Assembly: GCF_901709675.1 (NCBI RefSeq)
Contig: NC_051102.1
Span: forward strand, 8,808,912 to 8,872,911
From: Syngnathus acus
Lineage: Eukaryota; Chordata; Actinopteri; Syngnathiformes; Syngnathidae
Length of the DNA stretch: 64,000 nt
Direction: 5' to 3'
In this document: piece by piece, positions 1 to 10,917 of the stretch
How positions within the stretch are numbered: position 1 is the stretch's first letter
How the letters are laid out: each line of letters begins with the position of its first letter
Notes under the pieces: model-generated
The model's input: the letters and a program-made list of their open reading frames with translations, nothing else
Told to the model about the DNA's origin: nothing
The model's database searches: none
Made by a program: the position numbers and the translations under genes

Positions 1-63
1 ATTCCAGTCGGCCTCATTTGTCGCGACTGCTAAGCGAGAACTTCCCTCTCGTCTACTTGTCAG

Positions 64-758
64 GATCTTCCCTGAGTCACTGCGTTGGCTGCTGGCCACG
101 CAGCAGTACTGCCGCTCCAAGTGGATCATGGGACATATCGCTAAGAAGAACTGCGTCAATATGCAGCAGGATCCCGACAACATCCTCCCAGGTAACCAAA
201 AAAAAATGCTTTGTCACTCGGCGGCACAGATTTATAGACTCCTTCTCACTTCCTTGAACACTGCGTTTCATTGTAGCCTTTTATAAAAAAAAAAAAAAAA
301 AGCTCAGATGCATGCGGAACAATCAATTGAAGAGGGAACTCAATGCCCTGCCGTGCTGATCTCAGGCCTTGAGCGTCTTGCTTGGAACTTTGCGGATCAA
401 TGCAAGAGCTGATCGGGCCGGCGATAACCTCGCAGGCACGGAATGCGAAATGCCGTCACATGGCCGACCGACTTCACGTGGAAACACCCGAGCGCGAAGT
501 GTGAGGCTTGTTTAGGAGCTTCTTGGAAACTGTTGGGTGAAATGTCACACCTGGCTCTCTCACTCATGCTCATTTTGTCGAGTTTGGTGGCGAGATACTG
601 TTGGTGGGAGCGGTGATGGCAACTTCTTTAGCAGGAGCTAAAAATGCAACTCTTAGAAACCTTATTTATATAATTTTTTTTAATTTACCAATTGTTTTGG
701 CTGTGTTGTGAATCTAGGTCAAATGTGTCAGTGGAAGCTCATTTAAAACCAAGTCTTA

Positions 759-789
<31 letters not shown>

Positions 790-3700
790 TAATATACCGT
801 AATTCTCGGACTATAAGCCGCTATATATAAGCCGCACCAGATAAAATTTGTGATTCAGGGTTCAAAATTTGAGAAAAAAGTAGCGGCATATAGTCTGAAA
901 TTTACGGTATTAGCTAAAGCTTAAATGTTCATTTGTGTATGTCGCTTCCATTGGACTCCTCTGTGAGTTGAACTTTTGTGTTCCCAGAATTACAGAGAGC
1001 GCTTCAACGCAAGCCCAAAAAGACCTGCATCGTGAAAATGGCCCGAACGAGGAACCTGTGGAAGAATATTGTTGTGCTCTGCGTCAATTCGTAAGTGTTT
1101 TGTGACAGGTGTTCTGTAGCTGTATCCGATTTTTTTTTCTTCTTCAACATCCATGAACATTTCAACACATCCAATATTGCTGTGTTTACATTCAAGACAC
1201 GCAATCATTAAGCGGAAGCAAGCAATAATAGCAGTACATAAATAATGCAAATATTTAACGTTACATCACGTTAGTTGCTGTTGTCTCTTCCTCGCCGTCG
1301 ATGCAAACGAGGGGAAAGCAGCGCCAGAGCGTTGGAAATTATTTTATTTGTTTTATGATGGACACGCCACTAATGTGTCAAATGTGTCACCAATCTTTTT
1401 AACCCAGCCAAGCTTGCGTCGATGGGACAACTCCAAATCCATCCTCGGATTCAAATGTTCACTTGCTAACTTAATACATATTGATCAATCGGTCCTCAAT
1501 TCTTTCCCCGCTAAGCTATTTTCTTCTTCAACAAGAGTGCCTCCTTTTCCATTTTTATCCTGCTCTCTCCTTTTCCCTCCATCCCTGACCGGCTCTTTAG
1601 CACGTACAGACACTCACCACAGCATATCGCGTCGCTGACTCCTCAAGTCGGCGTAAATTTTACATGAGCGGCCGTCCTTATAAAACGTTACGCACACACA
1701 CACAGGAAGGGAGTGCGGCCTCTGCTTTTTTTGTGTATCCTGGTGCCGAGGGTGCGCGTGCGCGCTTGTGTGTCAACATGTGCGTGTTGACAAAGTGCAT
1801 TGTAGATTACACAACAGCACAGCGGACTTTGAAATGTTGTTTTATTGGATTGGGTTGACTTATCAGTCGCTACTTTACGATGATATTCATTTGAAACAGT
1901 AGATTGTATGGACTAAAAGACGAATTGCAAAATTAGAAGTCAAAATTCAGAATTGATGCAAAAAAAAAAAAAAAAAAGAAGTTTATTCGCATCTCTGATT
2001 AAAAAAATTGTAATAATAAAAAAAAGGATAAATACAATAGAAAATGAAGCTTGATTTTTGGACAACATTCAAATGTCGCAATTCTACTACATTATTTGTT
2101 TAAATCAATGACATTGTCTGTATTTGCTTGCCTCTAGGCTAACAGGCTACGGGATCCACCACTGCTTCGCCCGCAGCATGATGGACCCGGAGGCCCAGGA
2201 GACCACCATGTTCCACGACTTCTACGCTGACTATTACACCATGGCGGGCATCGCGGTGGCATCCTGCCTGGCGCTGTGCCCGGCGGTGGGACTGATGGGC
2301 CGGCGCGGCGGCCTCCTCACGTTCATGATCATCACCGCGTTGGCGTCCTTGCTGCAGCTAGGCCTGCCCAACTGTGAGTTCTGTGATACAAAGGACAACT
2401 CTCCTGTGTTCAACCGGGCGGATCGTGTTCAAATGTGATTATGCAGGCGTACCTAATGAAATGTCCAGTGCTTGCACAGCGAGGCGTGTCCCGCGCTCAT
2501 GTCAGCTACTCATAATGGAGCGTTTGGACACCAGCGCAAACGGCTCTTGTGGTCAATGTGTACCAGCAGGACACAAGTCCGTTTACTCAGTTGCATTTGA
2601 CTTAATGTTCAACTGGTGTCGACACATCACACTTTTTTTTGTGTTGTGATGAGCTTTTGTGTTTGATCGCTCACGACTGACACACCCTTTCTCCTGATTT
2701 CTCTTTCAGTGCTGGGAAAGTACAGCACCCATCTCAACATAGGTAAGCCTGTTTTGGTGCTTTTGGTTATGAACTGGATTCATTGCAAGTCAAAGAAGAG
2801 GCCCAAATCCATGTGTGCAGCTAGAGCGCCCCTAGAGGCTGGATGTGCTACCACACTCTAACAATACCACAATGCTGGATTGCCATGTATTTTCGTTGTA
2901 ATGATGCATTTAAAAATGATGAATTGAAACCAAATGGTAATACACATGCTCGTTTTTGCGTGTAGATAGCTCAAGCACACTGAAGAAGAACTTCTCCATC
3001 GCCTTCTCAATCATCGGGATGTTCTCCTCCCACGCCGTCAGCAACCTGAGCATCTTCTTCTGTGCCGAGATCACCCCCACCGTCATCAGGTAAAACCCAT
3101 GACAACATTTTTTTTTCATTGAATTGCTTTATATGTAAGGCTTAGAATTGTTTTCATACAATTTTTACTGTAGTCATGCCTTTGCTACCGCATGAGCGTA
3201 GGTTAACCACATTTCCACTTCGATTCAAATGTAGGGTGGAAACTGAGGAGAAATAATTGAGTATGTGCCAGAGACTTTTTTTTGTCACCTTCACTGTCAC
3301 ATGTAGGCGGCAGCAGGCAAATCCCCTCTGAGCACTGCATGAGGGTTACTGTAAGCTTATGTAAGATCGGCTGCAGTTTGCAAAATACATCAAGGGCGCC
3401 ACCTGCTGGATGGCAAGTAGTGCCGCCTGGCAAATAAAGTGGCGCTGCAGCACATTCTGCTGTCTAAAATAGGTTCTCCTAAGATTTCACAGTGACGGAA
3501 GTGATATGATCGCCTGCTGAATTTGTAAAATACAAAAGAAATGAACAAACAGTCTCTATCGTGTATTCAAAAAAAAAAAATAAAATTTCGTGACTTATGT
3601 GAGAAGAACCTCTCTGGGAAAATCGAAGCTTCACTGCCCTCTTCCGGTTGAAGGCTGTAGACTAACCGGGCCAATCTGTGACCTTAACGCATTTCTTTTG

Positions 3701-5014
3701 AGCCACTCCTTTGTTGCCATGGCAACATGCAAATGTACCTTGGTGCATTGTCATGCTGGAAGACTATTATCAGGGTTCTTAATGAGGTTTTCATTCAAGA
3801 TTTTACAGTTTTTGACGGTGTTCATTGTTCCATGTAGGGGCGGCGGCCTGGGGCTGGTGCTGGCGAGCGCCGGCTTCGGCATGCTGACGGCGCCCATCAT
3901 GGAGCTGCACAACCAGAAGGGCTACTTCCTGCACCACATCATCTTCGCCTGCTGCACGCTCATCTGCATCATCTGCATCCTGCTCCTGCCCGAGACGCGC
4001 TACCACCCGCTGCCCGAGACGCTGGCCGACGGCGAGAGCTACACGCGCCAGCCCCTGCTGCCGCCGCGCAAGCCCGGCGAGCAACGCCTCCTGCTGGTGC
4101 CCTCCCAGAGCGCCCGAGATTACACGCGCGTGCACGACACGCCGCTGCACGAGGCGGCCGCCGCCGGCGTCTCCATCATGGACTCTGCCGCCTCGTCCGC
4201 TGCCGATTTGAACGCCCCCGACGAGGACGATGGTGCCCGCACGGGACCGACGAAAGACGACACCATCCACGCCAGCAAAGAGCACCTCCTGTCTTCCACG
4301 CCTGAGCCCTCGCACCCCCTGCTGTCGGATGAGGATAAGCCTTCAGAGGTTGTCCTTGCTTCTATCGAGCCGCCGACTCGCGCCGTTGTCCTCCAAACGG
4401 ACGACGCTCTGCATCCGTCCCCTACGCTGGAATCTCTTCCAGACCCGGCCTCCGAGGAGCCCCCGCCGGAATCCCCCGACCAGCTGGACGAGGACCCTCC
4501 ACCCATGGAATCGGGTCCACCGTCGCCAGAGGACACCGTACCCGTCCCCCCTTCCCCGTCACCCCCTCCCCCGGACATTGCGTCCCCGTCACCCCCTTCC
4601 CCGGACATCGCGTCCCATTGCTCAGACATCCACTTAGAAGTAGAGGATGAATCAATGCCACCGTCCCCTCCGCCTGACCCCCCTTGTGGCGACGATCTTT
4701 CTCCCCCACCTTCCCCCGTTCCAGACTCCGTTTTACCCTTGTCTGGCCACACGTCGCCTTCCCGATTTCCTTCCCTGCCTCTTCTGCCCGGCGCTCCCCC
4801 CATTACAGAACCGGCCGCCGCTGCCGCTGAGGCGACCACATCGACTGAACATCCTTTACGGGATTCCCCAGACTCAGACTCAGATCACAGCACTTCAGGA
4901 GCATCTCCCCCCTCTCTAATGGTCTGTACAGTTTCCTCCCCAATCGACTCTGGCGTGCTGTCAATCAGCGCCAGCACAGAAAGCAACGCCCTCAACGGCG
5001 TGGCATCGTCGTGA
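64..5014 (+). CDS. slc22a23: Solute carrier family 22 member 23-like transporter, 3' part (5' exons lie outside the window)
   Basis: Six coding exons join in phase: 64-191, 988-1090, 2138-2373, 2710-2742, 2966-3089 and 3838-5014 (stop TGA 5012-5014), giving about 600 residues. The first exon follows a pyrimidine-rich acceptor and reads IFPESLRWLLATQQ, the PES-x-RW loop motif of SLC22 organic ion transporters. Later exons supply the second half of the major-facilitator fold: helices about NIVVLCV, MAGIAVASCLALCPAVGLMG (followed by GRRGG, the inter-helix motif), LLTFMIITALASLLQLGLP, FSIAFSIIGMFSSHAV, CAEITPTVIRG and HIIFACCTLICIICILLLPETR. The protein should be a 12-helix plasma-membrane carrier; the family member is an orphan with no settled substrate. 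After the last helix comes a cytosolic tail of about 330 residues, rich in Pro, Ser, Asp and Glu, far longer than an ordinary SLC22 tail. The symbol rests on the sequence of this half and on the neighbouring beta-tubulin gene. The N-terminal half cannot be checked. Confidence 0.88.
762..780. repeat. (TA)n microsatellite in slc22a23 intron
   Basis: A pure TA run of about 19 bases is followed by a T-run, inside the intron 192-987. Confidence 0.9.
795..909. mobile_element. Miniature inverted-repeat DNA transposon, copy 1
   Basis: A 115-bp element starts taccgtaattctcggac and ends in its imperfect reverse complement, tagtctgaaatttacggta. The inner part contains ctataagccgc repeats. The terminal inverted repeats are about 27 bp and the element sits between T/A-rich flanks. 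It is too short to code for anything, so it is a non-autonomous element. A diverged relative lies at 22945-23123. It lies in an slc22a23 intron, away from splice sites. Confidence 0.75.
1091..2137 (+). other. slc22a23 intron, no other gene seen
   Basis: The intron is bounded by gtaagt at 1091 and a ctctag acceptor at 2137. It holds only short chance frames, a short CA run near 1692 and A-rich runs near 1960 and 2020. I see no RNA gene or mobile element I can name. Confidence 0.7.
3090..3837 (+). other. slc22a23 last intron
   Basis: It begins with gtaaaa at 3090 and ends catgtag at 3837. It holds an A-run near 3570 and nothing recognisable besides. An open frame that starts at 3590 inside this intron runs into the last exon in frame, but its upstream part does not resemble the transporter and is not treated as coding. 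Confidence 0.7.
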
Positions 5015-5043
5015 TGATGATGCGGCAAACAAATCCCCTTGTG

Positions 5044-5081
<38 letters not shown>

Positions 5082-8000
5082 CCGTGCCAGCCTGGAGTTG
5101 GCTGGTCTTTAAAGACGATCCCTTTCCTTTTCCTGCACAAGAGACCGTTTCATGATGGCATTGTTTCCCTTTTTTTTTTTTATGTCACAGGAAAAAAGAA
5201 AAAAAAAATCACCAGCCTATAAACTCCATTGATGGACAAATTAAAAAAAAAAAAAATCTCAAGCGTCAATCAGAAGCAAGCGTCAGAACGTGAGGACAAA
5301 TGCTGCTGAGTAGTCCAAGTGAATAAGTGTTTGTGCTTAGCACATTTAGTAGGCCACGTTCTCAAAAATACTTTCCCCACCTTTATCGAGCCCATGCAGA
5401 AGACAAAAATACAACACTGCCCTCCATAATTATTGGAGCCCCTGTTTAACATGTGTTCTTTAGCTTTAAATAAATTCTGTTTTTTTTAACAATACAAGAC
5501 TAACATTTAAAACAAGAGTAAAATCCAACTTTGAACTCAAGTGCATTTATTCAGTGGGACAAAAACATTACCACCTTAAAAAATAATTCTGTGTGCCACA
5601 ATTATTAGAAAATGTATGTTGTAAATGACTAATAATTGAATTGTCTGCCGCTCCTTGTCAAATTGCCCATGACAGAAAGCTAAACAATAATTTTGGTAAC
5701 TATTCAAGCTGCTAATTTGGGCCATCATAAACTGCTCGGATAGATTATTATTATTATTGTAATGCACTATGAGGAAGAATAAGACTTGTTTTGGGGTCAG
5801 TCCCCAAGTAAACAATCACAGGCAACGGCAAACCAGAAAACCAAAATGAAAATGTTCAAATGGTGCCAAAAATGAGTATTGCATGTTTTGGGGGCTTCTT
5901 TTTGTGCAGCCCCCTGCCATAGACTGAATGCGGACGGAGTGAATTGGATCAATGGAGGCAATGAGAAGAAGCTGCATACAAAAGTGTCTTTTTTTTTTTT
6001 CTTTTCAAAGCAAAATGTTGTAATCTTGTAGTGATTTTGTCAGCGAGTGCATAATTGTGTGTGTGTGTGAGTGTAAACCAAATGGAAAACTATGATTGAC
6101 CTGATAAATGTACAAAGCTTCATCTTGCAATATTGCTGACATGACACACAATAGTCATCAGGCAAAAAGCAATTTTATTTTTGAAACATCCACGCACAAC
6201 TCAACTGCTTTCTAAGACTTGACTCTTCCGTCTATACTTGATTGTCTCGTTTACAACAGTGCTCATAAAGCAAACCAAGCATCATTACTGTAAAAACTCC
6301 AAAGCCAGACAAAGATTTTTTTGGGTTGTTTTGTTTTAAGATAATGACTCAAGGTTGCCGCCCTCATTCTATTGCGTGGAATTTGCCCTGGGAGGAATAG
6401 AAAGCGGCGCTCTCCGGAGACAATCTTGTGGTGCGTTCATGAAAACACGAAGAAAAAAAAACCCCACCAGGTACTTTCCAACAACGTTCTTCCTCCAAAT
6501 GCACTGACAACAAGATTGTGCTTGTTTTTTTGTTTTTCTTTCCTTCCTCCCTCTCATGCTTCCTTCCTGCGCGAATGATGTAACGCAGCCTGAATCAAAA
6601 TATGAGCGTGCTTTTTGCTGTTGTCGCTTTTCAAGGTGGCAATCCTCGATGGACGATCAAGTTGTGAAATTTTCATGCCAGTTGTCTGATGCTGCTACAC
6701 ACCTGAAAGCACAAATTCCCTGCAATCATGTGACATCACATTGATGGAATGGTAGAGGCACACTGAGAAGGAAGCAACAAAAATGTAGGCCAATTGTTTG
6801 ACCTGCTAAAAAGTCAAACGTGACAATAAAGGTATGAGAAAGAAAAGAATAGAAAATGGATTGTTATGAGAAAATACTCATTGTACAGGAAAAAAAGGTG
6901 GCTTTTTTTTTTTTTGCTTTGCCAGAATTTTGGTTGTCTTTTGTTTTCCTTTCATTAATATGAAATAACCCCTACAAATATCTGTATGAGTTCAATTAAT
7001 TTGAATTGTAATCAAAATTCACTTTATTTTCATGGTTCTGTTCTGCAGTTTCCATTCGTATGTGGCCCGAATAATAGAAAAAAGGGAAAAAGGAGCTTTC
7101 TTTGCGCAATTACTAATGCAGACTTCCTTCCATTTAGTGTGTGTGCGTCAGCAGCCATTTTAAAATAACAAATGACACGCTTGTGTCAAATCTCATCAAG
7201 CTTTTGCACGGTGCCGACTGAAGCGTCCGCAATATGACAATTTAGCACCGGCGGAAGCATTTGAGCGGACATCCGATCCAGTTAGATCATGTGGAGGACA
7301 AGTAGAACAGTGAATGTAAAAATGAAGGATGAAGGCAAAACGTGTGAAAGGTGATCAAGTGTTCAGGTTCGGCCTCCTTCCTCAAAGAAAGAGTTGAATG
7401 AATGTAAAAAAATAAACAAATAAATGGATTGTACTGTTTGATTTCTGAATGTTTGGTTAGACTTTGAGAATTCTTACATGCACTTGTATATAAGCCATAC
7501 CTGTTGTCAGAATAAACCACTATTTATTGATCGGCTGTCCACTTTGTGTGTCCCTGAGGGAAAATGTGTTGCGCAGTAAGAATGACTCTGACTGTGTGAC
7601 TCTTTGTAACCCAATCCTGCTACAAACTCTAAATCCTGTTTGGACAATTTCCTTGCAGGGGACACAATGAGGTTGCTAGGCAACGGGCCGCCGTGCAGGA
7701 AGAATGCCCCCACTGTTAACATGCTTTCCTCCTGACTGCAGCTTTATGTATATTGCAGCAGTGCTATCAATTGTCTTACAACTACACACACACACATGAT
7801 AAAGACACCCCTCCCACCCACACACACACCCCTCCCACCCCCAAAATGCAACAACAGGATTTCGATGGCTTGCCAAAGGCAACCTCTGCTCGGCTCGTAG
7901 AGGACAAAGGGCAGCTTAATGAATAGCTCGCCGGGACAGTAAAAAAGTAACAGCAATGTGCATGAGTGGGAAGAAAGAACATAGAGTGAACATGCTTTGA

Positions 8001-8150
8001 AGGCCGACGTTCAATCCCCAGCCAAACAGGATGTGAGACAAAAGGAGAACTTCGATTTAGGCCGCCTTTTTAAGCCCGACCCGGGGCTTTCATATCAGTC
8101 ACTTCTTGTTATTAAAAATGTTATAAGGGCAGCGAGGTGACGTGCTGTCG
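5015..8150 (+). other. slc22a23 3' UTR and intergenic DNA
   Basis: The transporter stop is followed by a long A-run (about 5047-5080) and AT-rich DNA. Candidate poly(A) signals are AATAAA at 6825-6830 and 7511-7516, either of which would imply a 3' UTR of roughly 2 kb; there is no way to choose between them here. A Tc1-like remnant occupies about 5416-5900. Short CA and CCCACC runs lie near 7785-7845. No further coding region is supported. Confidence 0.55.
5416..5900. mobile_element. Decayed interspersed repeat, probably Tc1/mariner-like non-autonomous element
   Basis: The left edge reads cactgccctccataattatt, the hallmark start of a very common teleost repeat. A related stretch, gtgccacaattattagaaaa, follows at about 5592. 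No transposase frame remains. The right boundary is uncertain and the family assignment is from memory of its consensus, so it is tentative. Confidence 0.55.
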
Positions 8151-8269
8151 TGGTTTGCAGGCCCGAGGTCGGGGAACGGGATCGCATGCCATCTCCGCTG
8201 TGCGAACAGTAAATGTATATGTGGTCTTTTAAAGCTTTTATTTATGAAAAATTGTCAATTTTTCCCCCA

Positions 8270-8565
8270 AAAAGCCTTACTATACATGGTCATCTTTGTT
8301 TTCATCATACTTTTTTTGTATTAAAAAAAAGCTTTACTATACATGGTCATGGTCTATTTATTTTTACAATTTTTTTTTTAAATTAAAAGCCTTACTATAC
8401 ATGGTCATCTTTATTTTCATCAAGCCTCACTATACATGGTCATTTTCCTACAAAAAAGAAGCTTTACTATTTATTATCCTTTTTTAAAAAATTAAAAGCT
8501 TTACTATATATGGTCAATTTCTCCCCCCATAAAAGCCTTACTATACAATGGTCATCTTTTTTTCA
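8270..8565. repeat. AT-rich tandem repeat with TACTATACATGGTCA core, left block
   Basis: The core (agc)cttactatacatggtcat recurs about six times (near 8276, 8333, 8390, 8425, 8500 and 8537), separated by T-runs, A-runs and tttcatcat or ctcccccc spacers. The spacing is irregular at 35-75 bases. The same core and the same spacers recur at 11810-12625 on the far side of the satellite. Short open frames here are a by-product of the repeat. Confidence 0.85.
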
Positions 8566-8616
8566 TCATTCTTTTCTTTTGATAAAATCAAATAATTAAA
8601 AATCATGGTCAAAGCT

Positions 8617-8735
8617 TCACAGAAAGTGAAAAGTGCCACACCCGCCCTCACCCCCACTTTCTGATTGGCTGTTTGATCTGTGACATCACTTGGACACTCC
8701 ATTAGGTACACCCATTTTCAAGTGTACCTAATAAG
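8617..8735. repeat. 157-bp satellite unit, isolated left copy (incomplete)
   Basis: This copy contains gaaagtgaaaagtgccacac, the inverted CCAAT box gattggctg, tgacatcac, and ggacactccattaggtacac, in the same order as the units at 10331-10917. It runs directly into the first hairpin-bearing unit. Confidence 0.85.
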
Positions 8736-10135
8736 AGTCTAGTCCTCGGGGCCGCGTTCCAATATGTTTTCCAAGTTACCCTCGTTAGTGCACCTGCGTG
8801 AAAAGTTTTAGCCACTTTCACGTTCTGCAGGAGCTAAAACTTTTCACGCAGGTGCACTTAACGAGGGAATCACACGGACACTCCATTAGGTACACCGCCA
8901 TTTTCAAGTGTTCCTAATAACAGGCCACTTTGTTAGGGAAATATCAAGGTCAAAGGTCACAGGTGTCAAGCTCTAGTCCTCGGGGCCGCGTTCCAATATG
9001 TTTTCCAAGTTACCCTCGTTAAGTGCACCTGCGTGAAAAGTTTTAGCCACTTTCACGTTCTGCAGGAGCTAAAACTTTTCACGCAGGTGCACTTAACGAG
9101 GGAATCACACGGACACTCCATTAGGTACACCGCCATTTTCAAGTGTACCTCATAACAGGCCACTTTATTAGGGAAATATCATGGTCAAAGGTCACAGGTG
9201 TCAAGCTCTAGTCCTCGGGCCGCGTTCCAATATGTTTTCCAAGTTACCCTCGTTAAGTGCACCTGCGTGAAAAGTTTTAGCCACTTTCACGTTCTGCAGG
9301 AGCTAAAACTTTTCACGCAGGTGCACTTAACGAGGGAATCACAAGGACACTCCATTAGGTACACCGCCATTTTCAAGTGTACCTCATAACAGGCCACTTT
9401 ATTAGGGAAATATCATGGTCAAAGGTCACAGGTGTCAAGCTCTAGTCCTCGGGGCCGCGTTCCAATATGTTTTCCAAGTTACCCTCGTTAAGCGCACCTG
9501 CGTGAAAAGTTTTAGCCACTTTCACGTTCTGCAGGAGCTAAAACTTTTCACGCAGGTGCACTTAACGAGGGAATCACACGGACACTCCATTAGGTACACC
9601 GCCATTTTCAAGTGTACCTCATAACAGGCCACTTTATTAGGAAATATCATGGTCAAAGGTCACAGGTGTCAAGCTCTAGTCCTCGGGGCCGCGTTCCAAT
9701 AGTTTTCCAAGTTACCCTCGTTAAGCGCACCTGCGTGAAAAGTTTTAGCCACTTTCACGTTCTGCAGGAGCTAAAACCTTTCACGCAGGTGCACTTAACG
9801 AGGGAATCACACGGACACTCCATTAGGTACACCGCCATTTTCAAGTGTACCTCATAACAGGCCACTTTATTAGGGAAATATCATGGTCAAAGGTCACAGG
9901 TGTCAAGCTCTAGTCCTCGGGGCCGCGTTCCAATATGTTTTCCAACATGCCCTCGTTAAGCGCACCTGCGTGAAAAGTTTTAGCCACTTTCACGTTCTGC
10001 AGGAGCTAAAACTTTTCACGCAGGTGCACTTAACGAGGGAATCACACGGACACTCCATTAGGTACACCGCCATTTTCAAGTGTTCCTAATAACAGGCCAC
10101 TTTATTAGGGAAATATCATGGTCAAAGGTCACAGG
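8736..10135. repeat. Composite satellite: six 234-bp units, each with a 35-bp-arm hairpin
   Basis: The marker gtcctcgg recurs at 8742, 8976, 9211, 9445, 9679 and 9913, and again at 10148, so the period is 234-235 bp. Each unit joins a palindromic core to about 90 bp of the 157-bp satellite (ggacactccattaggtacac through aacaggccacttt). In the unit at 8976 the arms 9013-9047 and 9068-9102 are perfect 35-base inverted repeats around a 20-base loop. Three later units (left arms at about 9490, 9724 and 9958) carry gcgcacctg against gtgcac, so one mismatch has arisen. Each unit also carries short open frames of 60-80 codons, which are not genes. Confidence 0.95.
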
Positions 10136-10325
10136 TGTCAAGCTCTAGTCCTCGGGGCCGCGTTCCAACATGTTTTCCAAGATTCCCTCGTTAAGTGCAC
10201 CTGCGTGAAAAGTTTTAGCTCCTCAGAACGTGAAAATGACCAAAAACTTTTCACGCAGGTGTGTTTAACGAGGGTAACTTGGAAAACATATTGGAACGCG
10301 GCCCCTCGAGGACTGGAGGTCGACA
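10136..10325. mobile_element. Full-length foldback (palindromic) element, probable source of the hairpin units
   Basis: The arms are about 10136-10219 and 10242-10325. They are near-complete inverted repeats of about 84 bp: the left arm begins tgtcaagctctagtcctcg and the right arm ends cgaggactggaggtcgaca. The other array units keep the whole left arm but only the inner 35 bp of the right arm, so this copy appears to be the intact form. It has no coding capacity. It resembles fish foldback MITEs, but I do not assign a family name. Confidence 0.8.
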
Positions 10326-10330
10326 TTCCT

Positions 10331-10917
10331 GGTTTAAGTGAAAAGTGCCACACCCGCCCCTCACCTCCACTTTCTGATTGGCTGGTTATCTGTGACATCA
10401 CTCGGACACTCCATTAGGTACACCGCCATTTTTAAGTGTACCTAATAACAGGCCAGTTCATTAGGGAAAAATCCTGGCCAAAGCTTAACTGAAAGTGAAA
10501 AGTGCCACACCCGCCCTCACCCCCACTTTCTGATTGGCTGTTTGATCTGTGACGTCACACGGACACTCCTTTAGGTACGCCGCCATTTTCAGGTGTACCT
10601 AATAACAGGCCACTTCATTAGGGAAAAATCATGGCCAAAGCTGAACTGAAAGTGAAAAGTGCCACACCCGCCCTCACCCCCACTTTCTGATTGGCTGGTT
10701 GATCTGTGACATCACTCGGACACTCCATTAGGTACACCGCCATTTTTAAGTGTACCTAATAACAGGCCACTTCATTAGGGAAAAATCATGGCCAAAGCCG
10801 AACTGAAAGTGAAAAGTGCCACACCCACCCTCACCTTCTGATTGGCTGGTTGATCTGTGACGTCACACAGACACTCCATTAGGTACACCACCATTTTCAG
10901 CTGTACCTAATAACTAT
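10331..10917. repeat. Four tandem 157-bp satellite units with CCAAT and CRE-like motifs
   Basis: The marker aagtgaaaagtgcc recurs at 10336, 10493, 10650 and 10807, an exact 157-bp period. Each unit has gattggctg (an inverted CCAAT box) followed about 17 bases later by tgacatcac or tgacgtcac. A full TGACGTCA palindrome is present at 10550-10557 and 10858-10865. These units lack the hairpin and look like the form that existed before the foldback element inserted. Confidence 0.93.

Noticed and set aside
1-257. 79-codon frame from position 18
   Set aside because: It is out of frame with the transporter exon 64-191, whose own frame gives the conserved PESLRWLL motif.
3590-3837. N-terminal extension of the last slc22a23 exon
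   Set aside because: It is open in frame but lies before a good acceptor at 3837. The upstream residues do not continue the transporter fold, while the spliced join gives the expected PTVIRGGG motif.
4120-4839. 239-codon open frame on the minus strand
   Set aside because: It lies opposite the GC-rich, proline-rich last exon of slc22a23. Low-complexity Gly/Ser coding on the complement is a shadow of the real frame.
8976-10135. CRISPR-like array
   Set aside because: Regular spacing and palindromes invite the idea, but the units are long tandem copies with no unique spacers, in a vertebrate genome.
9198-10401. Series of near-identical 60-99 codon open frames
   Set aside because: They repeat with the 234-bp satellite period and run through the hairpin arms. 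They are by-products of the repeat, not a gene family.
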